From assembly GCA_014529385.2 (NCBI GenBank), contig CM043955.1:153477640-153541639 (forward strand): a stretch of DNA of 64,000 nt. The letters are read 5' to 3'. Both the position numbers and the translations under genes were made by a program. Shown here one piece after another: positions 34,209 through 46,933 of this stretch. The stretch is from Adiantum capillus-veneris (taxonomy: Eukaryota; Streptophyta; Polypodiopsida; Polypodiales; Pteridaceae). Positions within the stretch are counted from its first letter, which is position 1. Each line of letters starts with the position of its first letter. The notes under the pieces were generated by a model that was not told the origin of the DNA, made no database searches, and was given only the letters and a program-made list of their open reading frames with translations.

Positions 34209-35778
34209 CTAAGAGTTGGACCCTGTGTTCACGTTTAGTGACTCGCGCATTATCCACTTTGATCCTTGTCGCACTCTGCATCGCCGCCATGCAGCATGCT
34301 TGGTGGGACCTTGCGACATTTGCCACTTGTTGCTATGCTCTTGACGACTCCATTTGCGCACTTCAATAGCAATCTTGGATTGTCGCGCACGCTCCATTGT
34401 GAGCTTACGAGCAAATGTTGTGCGAAAAAACCAGTTCAACATCTCCTCCAAATAATTGGATTGCACCATTCCACCACCATGTCGAGTATTTTTGAAGTAC
34501 ACTCCCCTTGCTCGATAATGGGACTTCTCCATGCCTTGAGTGCTAAAAATTTCAAGCGATCCATACTTGTGCATAAAAAATGCACCATGCGTAAACAAGA
34601 TATGTTGGTCACATGAGTAAATGATCCACATTATTAAATAAAAACAATCCCTTGTAATGAATACACCATGAATGACTTACCATGTAATGTGTGATGTTAT
34701 TTTCACCCCAAGAAAGGGTGAAGACCTTGGTAAAATCCCCCAAAGCTTCTTGAAATGATTGACGTTGTTCTTCTGTTGTGCTGTTATGTCCCATAAGCTT
34801 GACCATTTTATCAAAATGGGCCCAAACTTGCTTGCGCTTGTTTGCAAGCTCGCCATTTGAATCATTGTCAGTAGTAGCTTTGCATAACTCCTTCCAAAGC
34901 TCCCAAAGGTTGCGTGTCTGCTGGTTGGAGCTGTTTTGAGCATCATATCGACTTGGCTTTCCTTGGGAAACTCTCTTCAAAAAGTGTCTAGCTTTTTGTC
35001 CACTCATTGACACTTGTTCAGCAATTTCATGGGCCTCCCCTGTGTTCTTTGCAGCAACTATAGACACATTTCCACCGTGACAGCCAATGGAATTCAAGAG
35101 TACCTCCACTCTTTCGATCGCTTCCTGGGACTTTTCCAACGGTTTCATTGTGAAAGCATAGTCAATGTGGAGCTTCAATAGCCTATCAAAAATGCGCATG
35201 AATGTGTGTAATGTACAAAAATGTACATTCGATAGAGGAAATAGAAATATTGGATTCCAAGCGTGGTCCTTTTGATCACGGTCTGGGGCATTGAGCATGG
35301 GACATCTCAGAATAGACACTTCCCATTCTCTACCTTCATCTCCGACATCACGAAAATCTAACCCTTGTTCTCCATGCCCTTGCCATGGAAGCATGTAACC
35401 AGCCTTTGCAGTGCTCTTATGTGATTTTTGTCCATTAGGTTTGTACCCTCGAGTGCAAAATGGACAAGGCATGAGAGAAGAAGCCCCTTGTTTGCAGCCA
35501 AGCAAACACTTTATGGTCTTCAAATCCCCACCTAAGTGCCACTCCACATCATAACTACCAAAGCCCTCAATCTCCAACTTCTGACCTGCAATTTGGGAGT
35601 GTATTACTTCTGTGATCCATGGAGTTCTCTCAAAAATCCATGAAAGTACTCCATTGGTCTCTTTGGGCACCTCAAGAGCACCCAACCACCAAATGTCTTT
35701 CTCTGATTGCACGCTAAAAGATAGGGTGGGATATGGCTCGACTGAATCCCTTCGTTTGGTTTTGCAGAAGAGCCTCGT
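34209..35778 (-). CDS. transposase-like protein of unknown family (N-terminus and splicing unclear)
   Basis: The frame is open from 35778 to 34681 and ends at GTAAGT. Landmarks are EKDIWWLGALEVP, EWHLGGDLKTIKCLLGCKQG, PCPFCTRGYKP (a likely Cys zinc site), NVHFCTLHTFMRIFDRLLK and NNITHYM. A second frame (34631-34209) carries KYGSLEIFSTQGMEKSHYRA and YFKNTRHGGG, which read as the continuation. The joining intron would be only 30 bases with the visible acceptor, so a frameshift is as likely. I have seen GD-x-K ... C-x-x-C and QG-x-E ... HGG wording in uncharacterised repetitive proteins of several eukaryotes and associate it with mobile DNA, but cannot name the family. The start codon is not found: a TGA at 35779 closes the frame upstream. 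Confidence 0.5.
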
Positions 35779-35829
35779 TCATTAGAGTGACACTTAGCCT
35801 CTCTAACCTTCGGCCTTTCACTATTTGAC

Positions 35830-36480
35830 ACTCATCGAGTTTCAGCACAAAAGAGACTTTTGTGCCAAGCACTACAAAATAAATAGTGCTAAGACCTTAA
35901 ACTTCAGCGTCTATGATAAGAATAATACCAAAGAAAAAAGTAAAGTGAAGACCATATTAGGTAAAGTGGGAAAATCCCAATTCCCAGGTTGGACAACTTT
36001 CAATATATCATGTATAAAATATAGAGATTTTGTCAAAAATTTGAGTTTTCTTAAGGTCTCATTCCACTTTATGCACATACAATACACAATGAAAACAACT
36101 AAAATATCATGGTTTCAATCAATTGGATTATTAGGAGAGGAGTATATTGCATCCATTATCGTTGTCTATGTTCTACTGTCCTACCTACAACTTATCTCAA
36201 CATGGAGAGCTTGGTTTCTAGGTCCACCACTTGTCCAAGTTAATGTAAAAGTGACTCAAGGTTCACAACTTGTGAAAGCAAGGATCCATTGAGGAATACA
36301 ATCCACTTGGCTATTTTTCCTTAATTTATTGCATGTGACATTTAAGCAAGGTCCACTTCTAATCTATAACTTCTTAATTTGAGACATTGGGCATACATAA
36401 AATATGTAGCATATGCTCTATTGCCTCATAGGAAGGTTGGTTTCAAGGTGCACTTATCCACGCTAGCCTATCTTGGAGAA
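35830..36480. other. AT-rich spacer, first satellite motif near 36220
   Basis: Open frames here end inside satellite sequence and look accidental. A single forward-orientation copy of CCACCACTTGTCCAAG lies near 36222. Confidence 0.4.
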
Positions 36481-36489
36481 ATGATGGAG

Positions 36490-38000
36490 CTTGCTTCTCT
36501 CCTTGTTTCAATGGAGACTAGCTTGGACAAGTGGTGGACCTTTGCTTCTCTCTATGTTTCAATAGAGTTAGCTTGGACAAGTGGTGATCTTGGAACAAAA
36601 CCCCCATGTAAAACATATCATGGGTATTCCAAGTGATTAGAAATATTACCATTTAAGATATAACCTTATAGGTTGGACAACTAGATCTTGGCTTGGAGAA
36701 ATGGTGGACCTTTGATTCTCTCCATGTTTCAATGGAGTCTATCTTTGAGAAATGGTGGAGCTTGCTTCTGTCCATGTTTCAATGGAGCCTAGCTTGAACA
36801 GTTGGTGGACCTTTGCTTCTCTCTATGTTTCAATAGAGTTAGCTTAGACACGTGGTGGATCTTCAAAATAAACCAACTACTATCAATGTTGCCTAGCTTG
36901 GACAAGTGGTGGAGTGTTTCTCTACTCCATGTTTCAATGGATCTTAGCTTGGACAAGTGTTGGACCTTAAAACAAAAACCCCATGTACAACATAGAATGG
37001 ATTTTCTAGATTTCAATGGAGTCTAGCTTTAACAAATGGTGGAGCTTGTCTTCATCCATGTTTCAATGAAACTAGCTTGGACAAGTGGTGGACCTTGTAA
37101 CGAACCCTCCCATGTACAACATATCATTGGTTTTCTAAGTGATGGGAAGGAATACCATTCAAGATATAAACTTATAGCTTGGATAAGTAGTTGACTTTAA
37201 AACCAAATTCATCATAATACAATGAAATACAGGTCAGCCAATTCCTAAATCTTGAGACCAAACCTCCCATGCTATTAGAGATAATATATTGGATAAGTGG
37301 TGGACCTTCTATTATTTTCCCATGCCTAGTTTAGACAACCGGTACACTTCGCAGCTATAAAGGTTGGACGAGTTGTGGAGCCTTGTTTCTATCCATGTTT
37401 TAATGGATCCTAGCTTGGACAAGTGGTGGACCTTGGAAAAAAGATTCCATGTACAACATATATGAGGTTTTCCATGTTTTAATGGAACCTATCTTGGACA
37501 AATGGTGAAGCTTTCTTCTCTCCATGTTGATTTTGGAACTACCTTAGACAAGTGGTGGAGCTTTTCTTTTCTACTCTTCATAATACAATGAAGTATATGT
37601 TGGTTACATGGTGAATCTTAAGGCCAAACCTCCCATTTTACTAGAGATGATAGGTTGGACAAGTGGATCAACCTTCTATCATTTCTCCATGACTATATTG
37701 GACAATTAGTAGACATAACATCTCTCTATGTTGTCTAGAGATGAGCTTGGACAAGTGATGGACCCTGCTTCTCTCTTCCCTTGGTTTACTAGTTTGAAGA
37801 CTCAGTATATATACTTTCTTAGATCTAGCTTGAACAAGTGGTGGACCTTGCATCCACAATCTTAATTCAGTACAAAAAAGTATATGAAAAAATAACATAG
37901 GAATCTTGGTTTGAAGGTCAAGCAATTAGGTTCCAAATGCACATAATAATATATTTTCCACTCATATTAAAAGAAAGTTAAATATGTTATTACCAAATTG
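36490..38000 (-). repeat. satellite block I, left part (reverse orientation)
   Basis: There are many degenerate copies of AGCTTGGACAAGTGGTGGA, spaced mostly 50-100 bases apart and interleaved with CTCCATGTTTCAATGGAG. This is the reverse complement of the motif that fills 52-63 kb. Units are strongly diverged and no strict period holds. Confidence 0.85.
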
Positions 38001-38610
38001 ACAAAGGTAACGTCCAAGAATTATATCTTTCCATCTTGTCATATCTAAATCTTCATCAAGGCGACATGCATGTATACATCAACTTTCAAGCCATTCAAGA
38101 ATACATGCACTTAGATTCCATAGTTTTGTTTTCAAAGTCTTTTAGGTTCTAAAACTCTTTCACATAAAGTATGTAATGACAAAATTCTTGAAGCAAACAT
38201 TTGTGCCCAAGAAAAAGATCCCTCTCACATATTTAAAGTCCATGAATTCTCTGATCCACACTTACAAGTTTTATTTTGACATCAAACATCAATTCTTTCA
38301 TAGTTCCAAATAAATGCAACCTCGATATGAATTGACAAAAAATGAATTTCTTTTACTATATGACTCAACATAGGCCCCAATCAAATAAAAAATGAGTCCC
38401 CAAAAATTTGGGTGCACTCTAGCAATACATCAGAGTCCCCTTACAATAGGATGCACTCCAATAGTACATTGAAGTCCCCTTAGAGTAGGGTGCACTCCAT
38501 TCAAGTGTTCATAAAATTGACACACCTTTAAAAAAAAAAGAAAAAGACTATATCAAATTATACAAATGTTGAAAGATACAAACTAGAATAAAAAAAGCAT
38601 CTTATAGCCA
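38000..38610. other. no gene recognised
   Basis: AT-rich sequence between satellite block I and the FCP1-like exon. A short direct repeat (GGTGCACTCTA, GATGCACTCCA, GGTGCACTCCA) occurs at 38410-38490. Confidence 0.4.
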
Positions 38611-38617
38611 TATTTAT

Positions 38618-39373
38618 TCAATGCTTTCGTGTTGACAAGTACACACCAAGGACATAATTTGTCTCAGAATCACTATACTGATTTACAATTGTGTTGTATG
38701 TATAGACTCTCTTATCTCTTGCATACAACCATCCTACCAACCATGGAATTATGGTTCTCTGCAAGAAGTTTTGAAGTTGCTCGGAAGTTTGCCTCCACAT
38801 CTTTGGAAATATAAGATATGTCCTTGGCATGTTCCACATCACCCTATATGGAGTGTCATCAAAAATTAAGGTATTGTTTGCATCCAAATCCTCAAATATC
38901 TTCCAAATATCACTCAGATTTTTGTGATAAACCCTTGTAAATCCTAACATGATATTTGGATTTTGGCAATTTTTGTTACTCATAAACACCTTGAACTTGG
39001 TATAGTGCTCAGGAAAACACTTTTGTGTGATGCGTTGCACCCTTGTTAAGTTATAGCAACTCCATATCCATAGCTCAAAGTATTCAGCACAAAAATCCAA
39101 AAAACTTTGTGCGTCTGGTCGCACCACATGATAAACTTCATCTTTGTCCTCCACAAGTCGCATGTGTTGAGCCCAAGATGGCATAGAATCTCCATGTTTC
39201 ATTTCAACTGTCTTGAGAAGTAACCCCTCTAGATCCAAGATAAGTACTCTTTTGATGTCCTTGAAAGCAAGTGGTAGGTGATAAGGAGGTGATTCATTCC
39301 TTGGACAAGGTCTTGGAGGAGGTTGGATGGGTAATTCAATAGTTTTCTTCAATTTATGCCAGCATATAGCCAA
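38618..39373 (-). CDS. FCP1/NIF-like HAD phosphatase domain, altered active site
   Basis: An open exon of about 250 codons. Domain order is KRVLILDLEGLLLK (HAD motif I), VVRPDAQSFLDFCAEYFELWIWSC (motif II region, equivalent to RPg..FL...f...iwsa), FPEHYTKF and NTLIFDDTPYRV (motif III, DD). This is the FCP1/SCP/NIF family, whose members dephosphorylate the RNA polymerase II tail and other phosphoproteins. Motif I is normally DxDx(T/V); here it is D-L-E, so the second catalytic Asp is Glu and activity is doubtful. An acceptor (TTTCAG or TATAG) precedes the exon near 39390, so an upstream exon is likely and the true start is unknown. Satellite DNA flanks it. A second, decayed copy lies at 44.3-45.7 kb. 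Confidence 0.7.
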   Translation of the reverse strand: MAICWHKLKKTIELPIQPPPRPCPRNESPPYHLPLAFKDIKRVLILDLEGLLLKTVEMKHGDSMPSWAQHMRLVEDKDEVYHVVRPDAQSFLDFCAEYFELWIWSCYNLTRVQRITQKCFPEHYTKFKVFMSNKNCQNPNIMLGFTRVYHKNLSDIWKIFEDLDANNTLIFDDTPYRVMWNMPRTYLIFPKMWRQTSEQLQNFLQRTIIPWLVGWLYARDKRVYTYNTIVNQYSDSETNYVLGVYLSTRKH

Positions 39374-39739
39374 TCCATTTTTCTATAATGGTTCTGAAAT
39401 TAAAGAACAAGAACACTTAATGCAAACACAACAATAGACATGAGTTTTACATTGTCTACCTAAGGTTTTATTAGATACCAAAATCCATCTATGATCTACT
39501 CATTAATAGAAAGAAAGTCAAATTAAAATCCTGACTCTTTTTTATGCTACACTCTCTCTTAGTCTCAATACCATGGAGTTCAACTAGACTTAAGTCAACT
39601 AATAACTACTACTTGTTGTTAAAGGTATGCTTGAAGTGTATAAGGCTTAACCAATGCTCTAGTGTAGAATGGGTATTTAGGTCTCAAGGTCTACCACTTA
39701 TCCAAGCAAAGATCCATTTAGATATGGAAACCCAATTTT

Positions 39740-42700
39740 TCTTAATATAATGATATAGAGTGGACAAGTGGTGAATCCTGAGACCAAGCCACTCATGCTA
39801 CTAGGGATAATAGGTTGGACAAGTGGTGGACCTTGAATGTAAACCCCCCATGTACAAAGTATCAGGGGTTTTGGGTATTTCAATGGACTCTAGCATCTTG
39901 GAAACATGGTGGAGCTTACTTCTCTCCATGTTTCAATGGAGTCTATCTTGGATAAATGGTGGAGCATCATTCTCTCCATGTTTCAATGGAGCCTACCTTG
40001 GACAAGTGGTGCACGTTTGTTTCTCTCTATGTTTGAACAGATTTAGCTTGGACAAGTGGTGGACCTTGGAACAAAATCCCCATGTAAAACATATCATGGA
40101 CATTACAAGTGGTGAGAAAAAATACCATTCAATATATAACCTTATAGGTTGGAAAAGTGGTGGACCTTAACACCCAATTATTATTAATATAATGACATAG
40201 AGTGGACAAGTGGTGAATCTTGCGACCAAACCTACTAGGAAAAGTACGTTGGACAAGTGGTGGACCTTGAATGCAAACCCCCCATGTACAAAATATTACT
40301 CATGCTACTAGGAATAATTTGGTATTAAGGTCCATGTTTCAATGGAGCCTAGCTTGGAAAAGTGGTGGACCTTTGTTTCTCTCTATGTTTCAATAGAATT
40401 TGCTTGGACAAGTGGTGAACCTTGGAACAAAACCCCCATGTAAAGCATGTCATGGGCATTACAAGTGGTGAGAAAAAATACCATTCAAGGTATAACCTTA
40501 TAGGCTGGACAAGTGGTGGACCTTAGCACCCAATTCCTCTTATTATAATGACATATAGTGGAAAAGTGGTGAATTGTGAGACCAAACCTACTAGGGATAA
40601 TAGGTTGGAGAAATGGTTGACCTTGAATGTAAATCACCCATGTACAAAATATCATGGGTTTTGCGTATTTCAATGGAGCCTAGCATCTTGGAGACATGGT
40701 GGAACTTACTTCTCTCCATGTTTTAATGGAGCCTATCTAGGAGAAATGGTGGAGGTTCCTTCTCTCCATGTTTCAATGGAGCCTAGCTTGGACAAGTCGT
40801 GGACCTTTGTTTCTCTCTATGTTTGAATATGGTTAGCTTGGACAAGTGGTGGATCTTGGAATGAAACTCCCATGTAAAACATATCATGGGCATTTCAAGT
40901 GGCGAGAAAGGATACCATTTAAGATATAACCTTATAGGTTGGACAAGTGGTGGACCTTAACACAATATAATGACATAGAGTGTACAAGTGGTGAATCTTG
41001 AAACCAAACCACTCATGCTACTAGGGATAATAGGTTAAACAAGTGGTGGGCCTTGAAATAAAACCCCCTAGAGTGTTTCAATGGAGCCTAGCTTGGAAAC
41101 ATGGTAAAGCTTGCTTCTCTCCATGTTTCAATGCAGCCTATCTTGGATAAATGGTGCAGCATCATTCTCTCCATGTTTCAATGGAGCCTAGCTTGGACAA
41201 GTGGTGGACCTTTGTTTCTCTCTATGTTTGAATAGAGTTATCTTGGAAAAGTGGTGGACCTTGGAACAAAAACCCCATGTAAAACATATCATGGGCATTA
41301 CAAGTGGTGAGAAAAAATACCATTCAATATATAACCTTATAGGTTGGACAAGTGGTGGACCTTAACACCCAATTATTCTTAATATAATGACATAGAGTGG
41401 ATAAGTGGTGAAATTGGGACCAAACCTACTAGGGAAATAGGTTGGACAAGTGGTGGACCTTGAATGTAAACGCCCCATGTACAAAATATCACTCATGCTA
41501 CTAGAAATAATTTGGTATTAAGGTCCATGTTTCAATGCAGCCTAGCTGGAAAAGTGGTGGACCTTTGTTTCTCTCTATGTTTCAATAGATTTATCTTGGA
41601 CAAGTGGTGTACCTTGGAACAAAACCCCCAGGTAAATCATGTCATGGGCATTACAAGTGGTGAGAAAAAATACCATTCAAGCTATAACATTATAGGTTGG
41701 GCAAGTGGTGGACCTTAACACCTAATTCCTCTTAATATAATGACATAGAGTGGACAAGTGGTGAATCATGAGACCAAACCTACTAGGGATAATAGGTTGG
41801 ACAAGTGGTGAACTTTGAATGTAAACCCCCCATGTACAAAAAATTATGGGTATTGGGTATTTCAATGGAGCCTAGCAACTTGGAGACATGGTGGAGCTTA
41901 TTTCTCTCCATGTTTCAATGGAGCCTATCTAGGAGAAATAGTGGAGGTTCCTTCTCTCCATGTTTCAATGAGCCTAGCTTGGACAAGTGGTGGACCTTTC
42001 TTTCTCTATATGTTTTAATAGAGTTAGTTTGGACAAGTGGTGGACCTTGGAATGAAACCCCCATGTAAAACATATCATGGGCATTTCAAGTGGTGAGAAA
42101 GGATACTATTTAAAATATAACCTTATAGGCTGGACAAGTGGTGGACTTTAACACATATTTCTTCTTAATATAATGACATAGAGTGTACAAGTGGTGAATC
42201 TTGAGAACAAACCACTCTTGCTACTAGGGATAATAGGTTGGACAAGTAGTGGACCTTGAATGTAAACCCCTCATGTAAAAAATTATGGGTTTAGGGTATT
42301 TCAATGGAGCCTAGCTTGGAGACATGGTGGAGATTGCTTCTCTCAATGTTTCAATGGAACCTATCTTGGAGAAATGGTGGATCATCCTTCTCTCCATGTT
42401 TCAATGGAGCCTATCTTGGACAAGTGGTGGACCTTTGCTTCTCTCTATGTTTTAATGGAGTTAGCTTGGACAAGTGGTGGGTCTTGGAACAAAACCCCTT
42501 TGTAAAACATAGCATGGACATTACAAGTGATGAGGAAAAATATCATTCAAGATATAACCTTATAGGTTGGAAAAGTGGTGATGGACCTTGACAAGTGGTG
42601 AAGGATACCATTTAAGATATACCCTTATAGGTTGGACAAGTGGTGGACCTTAACACCCAGTTATTCTTAATATAATGACATAGAGTGGATAAGTGGTGAA

Positions 42701-43560
42701 TCTTAAGACCAAATCACTCATGCTACTAGGTATAATACGTTAGAGAAGTGGTAGACCTTGAATGTAAACACCCCATGTACAAAATATCATGGTTTTAGGG
42801 TGTTTCAATGGAGCCTAGAATCTCGGAGACATGGTAGATCTTGATTCTTTCCATGTTTGAATGGCACCTATCTTGGAAAAATGATGGAGGTTACTTCTCT
42901 CCATACTTCAACGGAGCCTAGCTTTGACAAGTGGTGAACCTTTGCTTCTCTCTATGTTTGAATAGAGTTAGCTTGGACAAGTGGTGGACCTTTGCTTCTC
43001 TCTATGTTTGAATAGAGTTAGCTTGGACAAGTGGTGGACCTTGGAATGAAACCCCCGTGTAAAACATATCATGGGCATTTCAAGTGGTGAGAAAGGATAC
43101 CATTTAAGATATAACCTTATAGGTTGGACAAGTGGTGGACCTTAATACATAGTTCTTCTTAATATAATGACATAGAGTGTACAAGTGGTGTATCTTGAGA
43201 CCAAACCACTCGTGCTACTAGGGATCCTAGCTTGGACAAGTGGTGGACCTTGGAAAAAAGTCCCCCTGTACAACATAGATGAGTTTTTTCATGTTTTAAT
43301 GGAAGAGAGATTCGACAAATGGTGGAGCTTGCTTATCTCCATGTGGATTTTAGAACTAGCTTGGACAAGTGGTGGAGCTTTGCTTTTTTACTCTTCATAA
43401 TACAATGATGTATAGGTTGGTTACATGGTGAATCTTAAGGCCAAACCTCCCATCTTACTAGAGATGATAGGTTGGACAAGTGGTCAACCTTCTATCATTT
43501 CTCCATGCCTATAATTAGACAATTAGTAGAACTAGCATCTTTCTATGTTGTCTAGAGCTG
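39740..43560 (-). repeat. satellite block I, right part (reverse orientation)
   Basis: About eight units marked by ACAAGTGGTGAGAAA (for example near 40103, 40458, 41297, 41652, 42085) at spacings of about 355-440 bases. Each contains several AGCTTGGACAAGTGGTGGA submotifs. It is the same family as block II (52-63 kb) in the opposite orientation, but more diverged. Confidence 0.9.
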
Positions 43561-43599
43561 AGCTTGGACAAGTAGTGGACCTTGCTACTCTCTTCCCTT

Positions 43600-44330
43600 G
43601 GATTATTAGTTTGAAGACTCATTATATATACTTGCTTAGATCTATATAATTACTCATTAGTTAGGTTACAAGTGGGTATGTAATTTGTTAGCCTCAAGGG
43701 ACTTTGAATATTGAATAGTAAGAAAGTCAAGTGCTGGTTTGAAGATCTTTTGCTTATCTAAACTAGACTCTAACTCAATAATAAGTTTCATAAGTTCCAC
43801 GAATTGTCCTATCTAGGCTCCAAAAGAGTCTTAATTGGTTTGTGCTAGATTATAACTTCCTTGATGGGGTAGAATCCTAGAAAAATGAGGCACTATAAGT
43901 TTTACCTTAGCTCAAATGGATTTTTCACTTAAACTCGACTACAATTTGGCTATCTAGTCTTTGTCTCGATGGAGTTTAACACTAGATACATAGTAGTGAT
44001 ATTTAAGCTTCATGTCTCTTCACTTGATCGAGATATGAGACCATACTTTCAAGGTCACCACTTGTCTTACCTAAAGACCAATGTGAGACATGGGAGCAAG
44101 AAAGCCATCCGATATTGTTTTAAGGACTATTACATAGGCAATCAATAACTTAAGTAAAGCAAAAAGACTTGGATCTTTCACAATTAATAACTTAAGTAAA
44201 GCCAAAAAGACTTGGATTGCTAACAAAACTATAAATCACAATTGAAAGGTTTGAACAAGAAAAAGATCAACAATCTTAATAAGAAGGATACTTTTCATTT
44301 CATTTGATGATTACAAACTACAATAAAGTC
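43600..44330. other. spacer at the satellite orientation switch
   Basis: No gene is recognised. The last reverse motif is near 43565 and the next recognisable copy (CACCACTTGTCTTACC, near 44060) is forward. AATAACTTAAGTAAAGC is duplicated at 44145 and 44186. Confidence 0.5.
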
Positions 44331-44332
44331 TC

Positions 44333-45729
44333 TCAAGAAATTGATAAACAAAAAATGTAGGTGACTGCTTCATTATTTTGAGCAAAAATATCAAAATCTC
44401 TATTGATTGAGCTCCATCTAGTAGTATCCTTTGTAAGATCCTGCAAGAAGGAATAAAAAGAAAGATTTGTTAGATACCATGCACATGAGTGTTCAAGCAT
44501 GTGTATCAAGAATATATGACATGTCACTAGTACCTTAGGGTTGCTTTCTATCCAGCCTTAGAAGATTGTTCTCAGCTTTCACCTTATTTATATAAGCCTT
44601 TGCTGTGGTTGCCTTCAAAACTCCTTTTGTGTTAAAACCCAATTGCCTAGCTAAAGTGGTCAATTGTGACGCCTTCATGCTTTCAATTGGGTGTACGCTC
44701 CTTTGCCAAGATCCTTGTATTTGGGCTCTTCTCATTTCATTGCGGTGGCTTGTGTCACTTGCATCTTCAATGATAGTTTCATCTCTGTCACCTTTTGCAG
44801 GTGGATATTCTCTTGTAAAGAACACCTTAGCTGACCAAACATCATTTTTGCTTTCCAATACTCCATGATTTGTTTGTATTCACTATCATTTGTCACTATA
44901 GGTTGTCCATAACGATTAGAAGCATTAAAATAACGCACATCCCTTCTCTCATCAAGCTGAATCAAGTATGGCAGTAGCTCCTCCAAGAGCATTATTGTCA
45001 ACCATCTTCTCAGCATCAAAATGTGGTTGGAAAATGCAATTGTTTGCTGGTGAAATACATCCCTTGTAAGGAGAGTCATCAAAAGCATGTTCTTTGTGGA
45101 TCACATTCAAACCCCATGGCAATTTTGGCTAGAGGCTTGAACATTGCCTCAACGTTTGGATTGTCGGGTCTAAACAATTTTTGAGTTTTGAGCGGTGTAG
45201 CAAACATCTTGCGACCAAATTGCAAAGAAAGGCAATGTATCCTCACGCTAGTTGTTTAGTGCTGCAAGGATTTGATACACATTATTCCTAGTGCTGTCGA
45301 CCAAATTGCAACATTAAACCTTTGTAAATAGTCTTCAAGAATTGGATGCAACCTGGCCTGAGTATAATATATCTTTTTGAATCCATTTGCACTGAGTTGT
45401 GGTGTGAGGATGGTTGAGGGAACGTTTCAACAATAGACCATTTAAATCCAATATAATTGTAAGCATGGATTTCTCAACATCTACGCTACATGACGTAGTT
45501 CAATTGGGCAATAGCTCGTGAGTGGACTTTTCAGTCTCTTTTGATGTATGTTGCATTTTTGAAGCATCGATTTCTTGGTTCTCATTATTGGAAGCTTGCT
45601 CAAGTTGCAACAACACTAGACTTAGTATAGAAATATCATCCATCTTGGGCACTTTAGAAAACCATAGATCTATGGATTCTATAGTTGTTGACTGAACCAT
45701 AGGAGCATTATCCATCCCAGTTTGTGAAT
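44333..45729 (-). pseudogene. decayed FCP1-like gene
   Basis: From an acceptor TTTCTTAG at 45730 the minus strand encodes DSQTGMDNAP..., a TGA (45500), then in the same frame TIILDLNGLLLKRS (HAD motif I). The frame shifts near 45355 to RPGCIQFLK, shifts again to FNVAIWSTA, and later gives DDSPYKGCI (motif III, about 45064-45084). Downstream, LPYLIQLDERRDVRY and WSAKVFFTREYP lead to a Lys-rich region KASQLTTLARQLGFNTKG that vaguely resembles a SAP motif. A final small exon (44440-44333) follows TTCTTGCAG. At least three frameshifts and one stop make it a pseudogene. As in the 38.6 kb copy, motif I lacks the second Asp (D-L-N). Confidence 0.65.
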
Positions 45730-46374
45730 CTAAGAAAAACACACACACAATGGTATCTCAAAACCACTAGAATTTTATTCACCATATTTATATGTAGAAA
45801 TCCTAGTAAGAAATTTTATTTAAGGTAAAGTCGTTGTTAGAATCCTTGCAAACATTTTCAGCATTCGTACACCAAAAACCACTTGTCTAAAATACAATCT
45901 ACTAAACTCAACCATTTTCCATCCTACACTTTATTAAAGATGAGTACTTAAAGTGAAAACTAAAAGCCACCCTTGTTGAGGAAACATGGATACAAGGTCC
46001 ACCAAATGTCAACCTAGACTACAAGAAAAATAATTAGAGATTTGGCTTAGATTTGGATTCAAAGGCCACCACTTATTCAAGTAAGATAACTCCACTTGTT
46101 TAAGACAGTAATGTTTGAAGCCCCACCACTTGTCCAACCTAGACATTGATTAAATTTTGGTAAGATTTATCACAAATCTAGAGTAGAATCAAGATTCTAT
46201 GGCCAAGGTAGTCAAATATGTTAGACAACACACAAAGCATAAGAGCACTCTAGATTCTCGTTGAGCATAAACTAAACAATAATCAAATGTTATATTCACT
46301 TGAGATTTCATCCATGAAAAATGAAAATGATGCATGTACTTGAGATTTCCATCCATGTACAATACTTTACAATG

Positions 46375-46930
46375 TCAAGTAAAGTTATAGTCAGCAAACA
46401 ACTCTTCTCCTGCTTCAACTTGACAAATAGTCTCAATGCATACATGGCCATATTCTTCTGACTTGATGTGTGAAGAGGTGCATTTATGCCAAGGTGGCAA
46501 ATTTGGATCAATGTATAGCGTACGTTGGGACAGACATTTGTACTGTGAGAACTATTTATATAGCCCGACACGTTTCCTTCTTCTACACAACCAATAATGT
46601 ATGATTGATCTTCCTCTTCTTCTATGTTTGGATCCTCTAGAAGAGAATATTTATAAGCTCTTGGAAATATTTTGCATATCTTTTTCCAGTCTTGAAATCT
46701 ATACTTATGCCCTCCATAGTTTAGAATAGTCAAACCACTTTCCAGGGTAGTATGCACAAATAGCCCATAACCAGCTCCTTCAATACATGAAAGTCGCACT
46801 TCAAAATCCACACCGTTAATATGGAAAATTACATCTTTGGGAATAGGAAAAGTTGGTGTCCCAAAAGGATCTTCATGCCAATCATAGTGTGAAATACATC
46901 TAGTTTTTATATCACTTAACTCCTTTGTGT
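46375..46930 (-). CDS. SET-domain exon, probably 3' exon of the ParB-like gene; one frameshift
   Basis: It begins after TTTTTGCAG and is open from the first base. SET landmarks are IEGAGYGLFVHTTLESGLTILNYGG (N-terminal GxG region), EGNVSGYINSSHSTNV (normally NHSC..N, so diverged) and GEELFADYNFT (ELxxDY), followed by a stop at 46375. The last motif is in a different frame from the rest, so one indel lies near 46430. SET proteins usually methylate lysines on histones or other proteins; the changed NHSC motif leaves activity uncertain. The exon needs two bases to complete its first codon and the exon ending at 49589 leaves one, so they can join across a 2,658 bp intron. Intermediate exons are not excluded. 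Confidence 0.7.
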
Positions 46931-46933
46931 CTG

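Noticed and set aside
35825-36292. 155-codon plus-strand frame
   Set aside because: It runs into satellite sequence, has no recognisable motif and lacks splice or promoter support.
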